Made by a program: the position numbers and the translations under genes. Positions 1 to 6,425 of a stretch of DNA of 6,926 bases are shown here, in pieces. The stretch covers positions 1 to 6,926 of the forward strand of contig JALOMX010000168.1 of assembly GCA_025455245.1 (NCBI GenBank), given 5' to 3'. Origin of the DNA: Chitinophagaceae bacterium. GTDB taxonomy: Bacteria > Bacteroidota > Bacteroidia > Chitinophagales > Chitinophagaceae. The notes beneath the pieces were generated by a model. It was not told where the DNA came from. It saw only the letters and a program-made list of their open reading frames with translations, and made no database searches. How positions within the stretch are numbered: the stretch's first letter is position 1; each line of letters starts with the position of its first letter.

Positions 1-222
1 CGATTGATTAATAAAGAAATGAAAAAAATCGGTAATCATGATGTACTTGAATTAACCCTTGAAAGACCGGTGCCGGAAAAAACAGGGAACAACACTCTTA
101 CCGTCTGGATTGTAATTGACAACGTGTACAGCATTAACATTGGGCATACCAACCGTAGCGGTAAGGCCGATGAGAAATTGAAAAAGGCATATTTCGATTC
201 GTTTAGATTAAACAAACAATAG
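1..222 (+). CDS. Conserved hypothetical protein, C-terminal fragment (paralogue of the 2366-2902 gene)
   Basis: The frame is open from the first base and ends at TAA 220-222, so only the last 73 residues are visible and the true start lies left of the window. The TTG at 4 is simply an internal codon. The fragment aligns with the C-terminus of the complete protein at 2366-2902. Shared elements are MKxI, a D and an ER pair about ten residues further on, then SINIxHTNRxGxADxK and a terminal FDS. The complete paralogue has a signal peptide, so this protein is probably exported too, although its N-terminus cannot be seen. I recognise no catalytic motif and assign no function. The two paralogues flank a sensor/regulator locus, which suggests a duplicated gene linked to that locus. 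The coding call is secure; function is unknown. Confidence 0.85.
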   Translation, partial: RLINKEMKKIGNHDVLELTLERPVPEKTGNNTLTVWIVIDNVYSINIGHTNRSGKADEKLKKAYFDSFRLNKQ

Positions 223-368
223 CAGCTGATCCGTTAACCATGTATCATCTTTTTTTAAGAGGAATTATTTTTCGCTATTGTACATTTATTTGAAAAGGAA
301 GGTTCAACTGTTGATGAAATCATACCTCAAAGCAATAATTTAATGCAAACCTGCCTTTGATTAAATTA

Positions 369-394
369 ACCCGGTACATGTTAAATGACCGGGT
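369..394. repeat. 7-bp perfect inverted repeat upstream of the sensor kinase
   Basis: ACCCGGT (369-375) and ACCGGGT (388-394) are exact reverse complements separated by a 12-nt AT-rich loop. The element lies in the 269-bp non-coding gap 223-491, about 100 bp before the kinase start. No T-run follows the right arm, which argues against an intrinsic terminator for the upstream gene. A regulatory dyad or a leader hairpin is possible. The rest of the gap shows no convincing coding region and no good match to the Bacteroidota promoter (TTTG, then TAnnTTTG). The nearest is TGCCTTTG at 352-359, one mismatch, without an upstream TTTG at the right distance. Confidence 0.3.
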
Positions 395-491
395 ACCCCA
401 TTACAATCCAAACTGCACCCATCACTCCATTCAATCATTCATGTAAGGTGCCGGCTTCAGGGGTTTTTCTTATAACTATTTTAGCGGTTCT

Positions 492-2225
492 ATGATGAAT
501 AAGCGCACTACATACTGGCTTTGCCAAACCGTGGGTTGGCTTGGAATGGTTTTGATTGAACTCAGCAATTACACCTTTTTCATTTTTGGAAAATTCAGAT
601 GGGAGTTTTTGACGCAGTTTGGAATCAGTGCATTGATCGGGCTGTTGGTAACGCATGCCTACCGGATATTTCTGATTCGTATCGGGTATTTCCAAAAAAA
701 CCACAAGCACATCTGGTTGTTTGCCTTGCTGTCCACACTTATTCTTTCGTTGATTATAACTTTATCCGGGTTTGGAATCACAATTTTGTTCCAACCCTCC
801 GATATCATTTCCAAAATAAGACTTATTGACTTCGTTGGGCAGGTGTACAACTGGTCGCGGTATGTGGTGGTTTGGATCATTATTTATTTCCTGTATCATT
901 TATTGCAGCGCAACCATGCCATGGAACAGGAAAAACTGCAAATGGAAACCAATGCCAAAACCGCCGAACTGGAATTGCTGAAAACGCAGTTGAACCCGCA
1001 TTTTTTATTCAATGCCCTCAACAGCATCAAGGCGCTGGTTTCCATTAACCCCGAAGTAAGCCGCGATGCCATTGTAAAACTGAGTGAACTGCTGCGGTTT
1101 ACCCTTCAATACAACAAGGAACAGGAAATTTCTTTGCAGGAAGAACTGTCCGAAGTAAAAAAATACCTTGAGCTTGAAATATTGCGTTTTGGCGAGCGCC
1201 TTCAGGTTTATTACAACGTACCCCTTTCCATACAGTCTGCCGTAATACCTCCTGCTGTTTTACTTACCCTTGCAGAAAATGCGGTAAAGCATGGCATCAG
1301 TCAATCATCGAAGCCCGGAGAAATAATAATGGAAGGCACCCTCGATGAAAAAACATTGATCATAACAATGAAGAATACAGGGGTGTACGCACCCGGTGAA
1401 AGGGTTGGAATCGGCTTGATGCAAATTCGCCGCAGGCTTGAAGAACTTTATAATGGAAAAGCTGTTCTGACCATTGAAAATCGGGATAACACTCAAAATT
1501 CCACAATGATGACCATCCGCAGCCTGTTGATTGATGATGAATACCTTGCCATTGCAGAATTGAAGCACATGCTTGAAAAGCATCCCGATATAGAAGTGGT
1601 ACAAACGGCACAGGATTGGCAAACGGCCATTGAAAAAATAAAGGAACACCAACCTGATCTTATATTTCTCGATATCAGCATGCCGGAGAAGAATGGTTTT
1701 GAATTGCTATCAATGCTCGATGAATCTCCGCAGGTAATATTTGTAACAGCATTTGATCAGTTTGCCATAAAGGCCTTTGAAGTAAATGCTTTGGATTATT
1801 TGCTGAAACCGGTGAATGAAAGCCGGCTGGATGAGGCAATAAAAAAGGTAAAGAAAACCATTGAACAAACATCGCAAAAGCCCGAGATACTGCCCATTAA
1901 CAAACGGATTTTTATAAAGGATGGCGAACAATGTTTTTTTGTCTTGTTGTCCGATATCATATTGCTGGAAAGCGCCGGCAATTATGTAAAAGTATTTTTT
2001 GCAAATAAGAAACCAATGCTGCACCGTTCGCTCAACTATATGGAAGAGCGCCTACCGGAAAGTCATTTCTTCAGGGCAAGCAGGCAGCACATCATTAATA
2101 CTGCTTTTGTACAGGAAATTGAACCATGGCACAACAATACGTTACGCATAACCATGACCAATGGTATGAAGATTGACATCAGTCAGCGGCAATCCGTCAG
2201 GTTCAAAGAATTAATGGGTGTTTAG
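492..2225 (+). CDS. LytS-type sensor histidine kinase / LytTR response regulator, one open frame (apparent fusion)
   Basis: The open frame encodes 577 residues. Four hydrophobic segments (about 8-33, 40-64, 74-100 and 118-138) form a membrane sensor. A short coiled coil (about 141-165) leads to a PF06580-type kinase: phosphoacceptor His170 in NPHFLFN, N-box AENAVKHG with Asn263, and G-box GIGLMQIRRRL (306-316). From Met340 (MTIRSLLIDDE) a receiver follows with acidic residues D348/D349, phosphoacceptor Asp394 in FLDISMP, Thr419 and Lys439. A LytTR DNA-binding domain occupies about 470-577. In Bacteroidota these two halves are normally separate adjacent genes. Here the kinase would be about 338 aa and the regulator 239 aa (ATG 1506), both normal lengths. 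The fusion probably results from a frameshift (see the junction entry). The start may be ATG 492 or ATG 495; neither has a clear ribosome-binding site. The sensed signal and targets are unknown. Domain calls are firm; single-protein status is doubtful. Confidence 0.9.
   Translation: MMNKRTTYWLCQTVGWLGMVLIELSNYTFFIFGKFRWEFLTQFGISALIGLLVTHAYRIFLIRIGYFQKNHKHIWLFALLSTLILSLIITLSGFGITILFQPSDIISKIRLIDFVGQVYNWSRYVVVWIIIYFLYHLLQRNHAMEQEKLQMETNAKTAELELLKTQLNPHFLFNALNSIKALVSINPEVSRDAIVKLSELLRFTLQYNKEQEISLQEELSEVKKYLELEILRFGERLQVYYNVPLSIQSAVIPPAVLLTLAENAVKHGISQSSKPGEIIMEGTLDEKTLIITMKNTGVYAPGERVGIGLMQIRRRLEELYNGKAVLTIENRDNTQNSTMMTIRSLLIDDEYLAIAELKHMLEKHPDIEVVQTAQDWQTAIEKIKEHQPDLIFLDISMPEKNGFELLSMLDESPQVIFVTAFDQFAIKAFEVNALDYLLKPVNESRLDEAIKKVKKTIEQTSQKPEILPINKRIFIKDGEQCFFVLLSDIILLESAGNYVKVFFANKKPMLHRSLNYMEERLPESHFFRASRQHIINTAFVQEIEPWHNNTLRITMTNGMKIDISQRQSVRFKELMGV
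1471..1509 (+). other. Probable frameshift at the kinase/regulator junction, with hidden kinase stop overlapping the regulator start
   Basis: In the annotated frame the kinase runs through LTIENR and then an uncharacteristic DNTQNST into MMTIRSLLIDDE. In the +1 frame, codons 1486-1506 read ITLKIPQ and TGA follows at 1507-1509. A TLKIP-like last strand is how kinases of this family usually end. That TGA overlaps ATG 1506-1508 (ATGA), the classic overlap of co-translated kinase-regulator pairs. The +1 frame has a stop at 1468-1470, so the shift must lie between about 1471 and 1494, most likely at the A-run 1477-1480 or the GGG at 1483-1485. Removing one base (or adding two) restores two genes: kinase 492-1509 and regulator 1506-2225. 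What is seen is the frame content; the mutation or sequence error is inferred. Confidence 0.7.
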
Positions 2226-2257
2226 CCGGATTACATCATCCAAATTTTCAATCGTTT

Positions 2258-2279
2258 GTCATTCATTTCAGGCAATGAC
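2258..2279. repeat. 6-bp inverted repeat downstream of the regulator
   Basis: GTCATT (2258-2263) and AATGAC (2274-2279) are reverse complements with a 10-nt spacer, 33 bp past the regulator stop and about 85 bp before the next start. No T-run follows, so it is a poor intrinsic terminator. It could be an operator in the 140-bp gap or chance. Nothing else convincing was seen in this gap, including no TAnnTTTG promoter box. Confidence 0.15.
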
Positions 2280-2365
2280 GTAATTCACCACAAAGCATTA
2301 AATAATGTCCTGCAATTTTACATTATCAAAAAAACAATATTAAATCACACATCATTCTTTCAACC

Positions 2366-2902
2366 ATGAAATCAGTTATTATTACATTGCTTTTGAGCAT
2401 CCTTTTGGGATATGGATTTGCATCCATGGCACAGGGTCAGCCTCAGGAAATAAAACTTACCGAAAAGGTAAAGATTGCTTTCCCCTCAACACCGAGCAAA
2501 TCCGGAAACGAAGCCGCTGAATTGTATATTTTAAAACTATCGGACAGCACTGCCAACTTTATTGCCGCTGTTACCGACCTACAAAAAGCCAATGGATTGG
2601 ATGCAGGAACCCTGCTCGAAGCAAGCATGCAACCCGAATTCTGGGATGAGGCTGCAAAAGGGCTAATGGCTCAAATGGGCAATGAAGCCAAAGAAATAAG
2701 CCGTACCATGAAAAATATAAACGGGTATGATGCGATGCAGATAGAAATAGAAAGACAAAACAGTGAAGGAAAAACAAACATCATTACGGCCCTTATTTTG
2801 GTTGAAGGGGTAAAGAGCATCAACATCATGCATACCAATCGCGGAGGCAGGGCCGATTCCAAAATAACCAAAGATTTTTTTGATTCAATTTCCATCGAAT
2901 AA
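2366..2902 (+). CDS. Secreted conserved hypothetical protein (178 aa), paralogue of the 1-222 gene
   Basis: The start at ATG 2366 gives a textbook signal peptide: MKS, a hydrophobic core to about residue 18, then a likely signal peptidase I site after SMA (residues 20-22), leaving a mature protein of about 156 residues beginning QGQPQ. No lipobox is seen, so it is likely periplasmic or secreted rather than a lipoprotein. The mature part begins with alternating strands (EIKLTEKVKIAFPSTP), has a helical middle, and ends with SINIMHTNRGGRAD (151-164) and FFDSISIE. That C-terminus is shared with the partial gene at the left edge. The layout is reminiscent of small periplasmic PsbP/DUF1795-like folds, but this is only a shape impression. 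No catalytic or metal-binding motif is visible. It follows the sensor/regulator locus on the same strand after a 140-bp gap, so it may be a separate transcript. Function is unknown. Confidence 0.9.
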   Translation: MKSVIITLLLSILLGYGFASMAQGQPQEIKLTEKVKIAFPSTPSKSGNEAAELYILKLSDSTANFIAAVTDLQKANGLDAGTLLEASMQPEFWDEAAKGLMAQMGNEAKEISRTMKNINGYDAMQIEIERQNSEGKTNIITALILVEGVKSINIMHTNRGGRADSKITKDFFDSISIE

Positions 2903-2908
2903 GCTATT

Positions 2909-2970
2909 CACCCACACACCTCGTCATACACTTTTCACTGAACCCACACTTCATGTAAACCAATCCACAC
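2909..2970 (+). promoter_or_regulatory. Three phased 9-bp direct repeats (xAyCCACAC) ahead of the Asp-box gene
   Basis: CACCCACAC (2909-2917), AACCCACAC (2941-2949) and AATCCACAC (2962-2970) differ from the middle copy by one base each. Starts are 32 and 21 bp apart, about three and two helical turns, so they would face one side of the DNA. Two 9-mers separated by 12 bp is the known geometry of LytTR-domain binding sites, and a LytTR regulator is encoded just upstream, but the bases do not match the published AgrA/LytTR consensus. The last copy ends 11 bp before the ATG at 2982. The gap is generally C/A-rich, so chance is a real alternative. Confidence 0.25.
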
Positions 2971-2981
2971 CATCTTCAGGT

Positions 2982-4109
2982 ATGAAAAAGAAAATTAAAA
3001 CAGCATGTGCCGCCGTAGCTTCGGCACTGCTTTTTTTACAGGCAGCAGTTGCACAAAATTTCAACGGGCAAACGGCCAATGTTACAGCATTACCAAACAA
3101 GGTTGAAGCCGGCTGGAAAAAATTGACCACCGATCCTTACCCCGGCAAACAAGACGACATTTGTTTTGTAAACGAAAAGCAGGGATGGTATGTAAATGGT
3201 TATGGAAAAATTTACCATACCAATGATGGAGGTGCAACATGGGAAAAACAGTTAGAGCAAAAAGGTAGTTTTTTTCGGTGCATTGCTTTTACTGATAGTT
3301 TGACAGGGTTTGCCGGAACGGTAGGTACTGACTACTTTCCGAATGTTACCGATACCATTCCATTGTACAAAACTACCGACGGCGGTAAAAGCTGGAAACC
3401 GGTTTCATATAAAGGTCCTTATGTAAAAGGCCTGTGTGCCATAGACATCGTCAGGGAGCAATACATCAATCATGGAAACATTGACTATAAATATCATATA
3501 TATGCAGTAGGCCGTGTAGGAAGCCCTGCCAATATGATGGTATCGCATGATGGCGGCAACACCTGGGAATCGTGGAGCATGAATAAAGATTGTACGATGC
3601 TCTTCGATATCAAAATGTTTAACACCAAAGAAGGTATTGCATGCGCTGCATCGGATGAAAATATTGCACAATCCAATGCGCTCATCCTGATGACAAAAGA
3701 TGGAGGCAAAACCTGGGAAAAGGTCTTTCAAAGCACCCGGCCATATGAAACCACCTGGAAAGTATCCTTCCCCACGAGGCAGGTTGGCTATGTAACCATT
3801 CAATCGTACAACCCTGATCCTGCGGCAACACAACAACGCATTGCCAAAACAACCGATGGCGGAAAAACATGGACTGAAATTAACCTTGTGGAAGATGCAC
3901 AGGCAAGGGAGTTTGGCATAGGCTTTCTTACACCCGAACATGGTTATGTAGGTACCATGAACAGTGGCTATGTAACCTATGATGGCGGTGCAAGCTGGCA
4001 AAAAACCAATTTGGGCAGGGCTTGTAACAAAATTCGTTTGTACACATTACCCTCGGGAAAAATTTATGGTTATGCCATTGGGGTGGATGTAATGTACTAT
4101 GGTGAATAG
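2982..4109 (+). CDS. Secreted Ycf48-like / BNR-repeat beta-propeller protein
   Basis: ATG 2982 is chosen because it yields a clean signal peptide (MKKKIKTA, hydrophobic stretch, cleavage after AAVA near residue 24). The frame is open back to an ATG at 2880, but that start would overlap the preceding gene and bury the signal. The 375-aa product carries six Asp-box motifs, (S/T)xDGGxxW or close: Asp82, 133, 190, 240, 292 and 334, each with its Trp five residues on, spaced 42-57 residues. This marks a six-to-seven-bladed beta-propeller of the BNR/Ycf48 (photosystem II assembly factor-like) superfamily. In non-photosynthetic bacteria such proteins are secreted or envelope proteins of undefined role, so the photosystem name should not be read as function. 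No sialidase FRIP-type motif and no obvious type IX sorting domain was seen at the C-terminus. Family call firm, role unknown. Confidence 0.9.
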   Translation: MKKKIKTACAAVASALLFLQAAVAQNFNGQTANVTALPNKVEAGWKKLTTDPYPGKQDDICFVNEKQGWYVNGYGKIYHTNDGGATWEKQLEQKGSFFRCIAFTDSLTGFAGTVGTDYFPNVTDTIPLYKTTDGGKSWKPVSYKGPYVKGLCAIDIVREQYINHGNIDYKYHIYAVGRVGSPANMMVSHDGGNTWESWSMNKDCTMLFDIKMFNTKEGIACAASDENIAQSNALILMTKDGGKTWEKVFQSTRPYETTWKVSFPTRQVGYVTIQSYNPDPAATQQRIAKTTDGGKTWTEINLVEDAQAREFGIGFLTPEHGYVGTMNSGYVTYDGGASWQKTNLGRACNKIRLYTLPSGKIYGYAIGVDVMYYGE

Positions 4110-4199
4110 AATCTTCCGTAATATCTGAAAATATCCAACGACTTTATTTCCTATTGAAGGCGGAGAATTGTAATTTTATTTACTTTTTTCTTACGCCAT

Positions 4200-5387
4200 A
4201 TGAAAAATGCCATCCTTCTGCTGATGGCCATGCTCTCATTAGTTTGCATGGCACAGCCTGACAAACAAAAGCAATTGCAACGCCTTTTTGTGGAAGCAGA
4301 AAGCAGCAGCACCATTTCCCTGCCTGAAGGAACCTTTCAATTAGATGCATCGCTTTGGCTTGATGGCCTGAACAATGTAACGATTAAAGGTGCAGGCATG
4401 GATAAAACCATCCTAAACTTTTCCGGTCAGCTTAGCGGTGCCGAAGGGGTAAAGATTACCAATGGTAAAAGCATTGTACTCGAAGACTTCTCCGTTCAAA
4501 ATACAAAAGGCGATGCCGTGAAAACACAACACGTGGACGGTATCGTATTCAGAAGGGTGCGGGCCGAATGGACCAACGGGCCGGATAAAAATAATGGCGG
4601 CTATGGACTATATCCGGTACAATGCGATAATGTATTGATTGAATACTGCGAGGCAAGGGGTGCAAGCGATGCAGGCATTTACGTAGGGCAGAGCAATTAT
4701 GTAATTGTGCGCAACAGCAAAGCATGGGAAAATGTGGCCGGCATTGAAATTGAAAATACAAGCCATGCCGATGTGTATGAAAATGAAACCTGGAACAATA
4801 CCGGCGGATTACTTGTCTTCGATTTACCCGATCTTATAAAAAAGAAAGGAGGACATACCAGGGTTTTTAAAAATACCATTCGCGACAACAACCATATCAA
4901 TTTTGCACCCAAAGGAAACATCGTGGCAAAAGTACCACAGGGTACAGGTGTAATGTTGCTTGCTGCGAATAATGTGGAGGTTTATGAAAATAAAATAACC
5001 AATAACATTTCGGCAGGTACAGCCATTATCAGTTACTACATGACCGAAAACCCGATTAAGGACAGCACCTATTATGCCTATCCTACTGAGATCTTTATAC
5101 ATCATAATCAATATGAACGGCCAAGGGTTCGTGCAACATCAAAAGGAAGAATGGGAAAAATGTTCCGGTTTAAATTACGATTTGGCAAAGATGTTCCCCA
5201 CATATTGTATGATGGAATTGTGGATGAACAAAACCCCGGAAAAATCTGCATTGTAAACAACAGCAATCAATCTGTAGCCAACCTGAAAGCAGCCAATGGT
5301 TTCAAAGGCATCTCGCGCGATGCCGCACCATTCAACTGCAACGGCACGGTAGTTCAACCGGTTCAACTAAAAAATATTTCCCGCTAA
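4200..5387 (+). CDS. Exported parallel beta-helix repeat protein (TIGR03805-like)
   Basis: The 395-aa protein starts with an export signal (MKNAILLLMAMLSLVC). Cleavage may follow CMA (residues 16-18); SLVC is a poor lipobox, so lipid anchoring at Cys16 is possible but not convincing. From about residue 38 it is built of right-handed parallel beta-helix turns ending in G-hydrophobic patterns: GDAVKT (104-109), GYGLYPVQ (134-141), DAGIYVGQ (157-164), AGIEIENT (180-187), then GGLLVFDLP. The central block is very similar to what I recall of TIGR03805, an uncharacterised family usually encoded next to TIGR03806 diheme cytochromes, as here. The helix fold resembles carbohydrate-binding or lyase proteins, but no lyase active site is recognisable. 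The C-terminal ~90 residues lie outside the clear repeats. The stop TAA 5385-5387 shares a base with the next ATG, indicating a bicistronic, translationally coupled unit. A 90-bp gap separates it from the preceding gene. Confidence 0.9.
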   Translation: MKNAILLLMAMLSLVCMAQPDKQKQLQRLFVEAESSSTISLPEGTFQLDASLWLDGLNNVTIKGAGMDKTILNFSGQLSGAEGVKITNGKSIVLEDFSVQNTKGDAVKTQHVDGIVFRRVRAEWTNGPDKNNGGYGLYPVQCDNVLIEYCEARGASDAGIYVGQSNYVIVRNSKAWENVAGIEIENTSHADVYENETWNNTGGLLVFDLPDLIKKKGGHTRVFKNTIRDNNHINFAPKGNIVAKVPQGTGVMLLAANNVEVYENKITNNISAGTAIISYYMTENPIKDSTYYAYPTEIFIHHNQYERPRVRATSKGRMGKMFRFKLRFGKDVPHILYDGIVDEQNPGKICIVNNSNQSVANLKAANGFKGISRDAAPFNCNGTVVQPVQLKNISR

Positions 5388-6424
5388 TGATGAAGACGAT
5401 TATACCTGTGCTATTTGCCTTGGCAGGTTTGGGAAGCTTTCAAAACAAAAAGGTAGCACCTGCGTCCAAACCCCTTGAAAAGCTATCGCAATACGGATTT
5501 TTTTCCGGTAACCTTCAATACTTGAATCCGGTGCAAGGTGTAATCCCTTATGGTCTGCATACTCCCTTATTCAGTAATTATGCAGAGAAACAAAGATTTA
5601 TTAAACTCCCCGAAGGAACAAAGGCAATGTTTCACCCGACAGAAGAATTTGATCTGCCGGCAGGAACATACCTGATCAAAAATTTTTTCTACCCAAATGA
5701 TTTCCGGGATCCCAAAAAAGGAAGGCGTATTCTCGAAACCCGATTGATGTATAAAGATGAAACGGGTTGGCAAACATGGCCGTTTATTTGGAATGATGAA
5801 CAAACGGATGCTGTTTATGACCCTGCCGGTGAGAATAAGAATATCAGCTACATTGACGAAAAGGGCAGAAAGATTGAAGCAAATTACCTGGTTCCCAATA
5901 AAAATCAATGCAAAGGCTGCCACATGAAGGGCAACGAAGTAGTACCTATTGGTATAGCGGCAAGGCACCTGAATAGTTCTTATTCGTATGAAGAAGGAGA
6001 AATGAATCAACTCAAATACTGGCAGCAGAAAGGAATGCTAACCGGTATGCCCGATTCCAACATAGCTGCCAATGCCCATTGGCAGGATAAAAACATTTCG
6101 CTGAATGACAGGGCAAGGGCTTACCTTGATATTAATTGCGGACATTGTCATCGTCCGGATGGGGCAGCCGGTACAAGCGGATTGTTTTTACATGCACAGG
6201 AAACCAATACCACCGCATTGGGCATTATGAAAACACCGGTAGCCGCAGGCAGGGGTTCGGGTGGAAGACGGTTTGATATTGTTCCCGGCAAGCCCGATGC
6301 ATCCATTCTGTTGTACAGGATGCAAACCAATGACCCGGGTATTGCCATGCCCGAAATAGGCCGTGAACAGCTTCACGCCGAAGGCATTGCTTTGATAAAA
6401 GAATGGATCAAACAAATGAAGTAA
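5387..6424 (+). CDS. SO2930/HNE_0200-family diheme c-type cytochrome (TIGR03806-like)
   Basis: The 345-aa protein has two covalent heme-binding motifs, CKGCH (175-179) and CGHCH (251-255). Candidate distal methionines are Met221 (TGMP) and Met321 (IAMPEIG); assignment to each heme is inferred. The N-terminal ~170 residues hold family-like segments such as YGLHTPLFSNYAEKQRF and WPFIWND and contain no cysteine; the C-terminal half is a mono-heme cytochrome-like domain. It probably transfers electrons in the periplasm or at the outer surface, but the redox partner is unknown. The start ATG 5387 overlaps the beta-helix stop (TAATG); ATG 5390 is an alternative. The N-terminus is a hydrophobic stretch (IIPVLFALAGLG) with few positive charges and neither an AxA site nor a lipobox Cys, a weak export signal for a protein whose hemes must be attached outside the cytoplasm. 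Length and gene pairing fit the family. Confidence 0.92.
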   Translation: MMKTIIPVLFALAGLGSFQNKKVAPASKPLEKLSQYGFFSGNLQYLNPVQGVIPYGLHTPLFSNYAEKQRFIKLPEGTKAMFHPTEEFDLPAGTYLIKNFFYPNDFRDPKKGRRILETRLMYKDETGWQTWPFIWNDEQTDAVYDPAGENKNISYIDEKGRKIEANYLVPNKNQCKGCHMKGNEVVPIGIAARHLNSSYSYEEGEMNQLKYWQQKGMLTGMPDSNIAANAHWQDKNISLNDRARAYLDINCGHCHRPDGAAGTSGLFLHAQETNTTALGIMKTPVAAGRGSGGRRFDIVPGKPDASILLYRMQTNDPGIAMPEIGREQLHAEGIALIKEWIKQMK

Positions 6425-6425
6425 A

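Noticed and set aside
391..398. GGGTACCC palindrome overlapping the right arm of the dyad
   Set aside because: An 8-bp restriction-site-like palindrome without partner copies. Already covered by the larger inverted repeat.
223..491. Search for a small RNA, riboswitch or tRNA in the largest gap
   Set aside because: Apart from the 7-bp dyad, no cloverleaf, conserved aptamer core or terminator hairpin with a T-run could be found by eye.
435..880. Small open frames on both strands over the kinase N-terminus (435-710 minus, 599-829 plus, 659-880 minus)
   Set aside because: They overlap the membrane-segment coding region of the kinase. Their translations show no motif and no plausible start context.
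2880..2981. Upstream ATG extending the Asp-box protein by 34 residues
   Set aside because: It overlaps the preceding gene by 23 bases, gives a Pro/Thr/His-rich non-signal N-terminus, and hides the clear signal peptide beginning at 2982.
3405..4001. 198-codon open frame on the minus strand
   Set aside because: It lies wholly antisense to the Asp-box protein, whose repeats explain the composition. Its translation is Cys/Phe/Ile-rich with no recognisable domain.
4144..4178. Possible Bacteroidota promoter before the beta-helix gene (TTTA 4144-4147, TAATTTTA 4171-4178)
   Set aside because: Both boxes deviate from TTTG/TAnnTTTG and the spacing of 23 bp is too long. AT-rich sequence produces such matches by chance.
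5567..6010. 147-codon open frame on the minus strand
   Set aside because: It is antisense to the cytochrome gene, in the region that encodes its N-terminal half. No domain was recognised.
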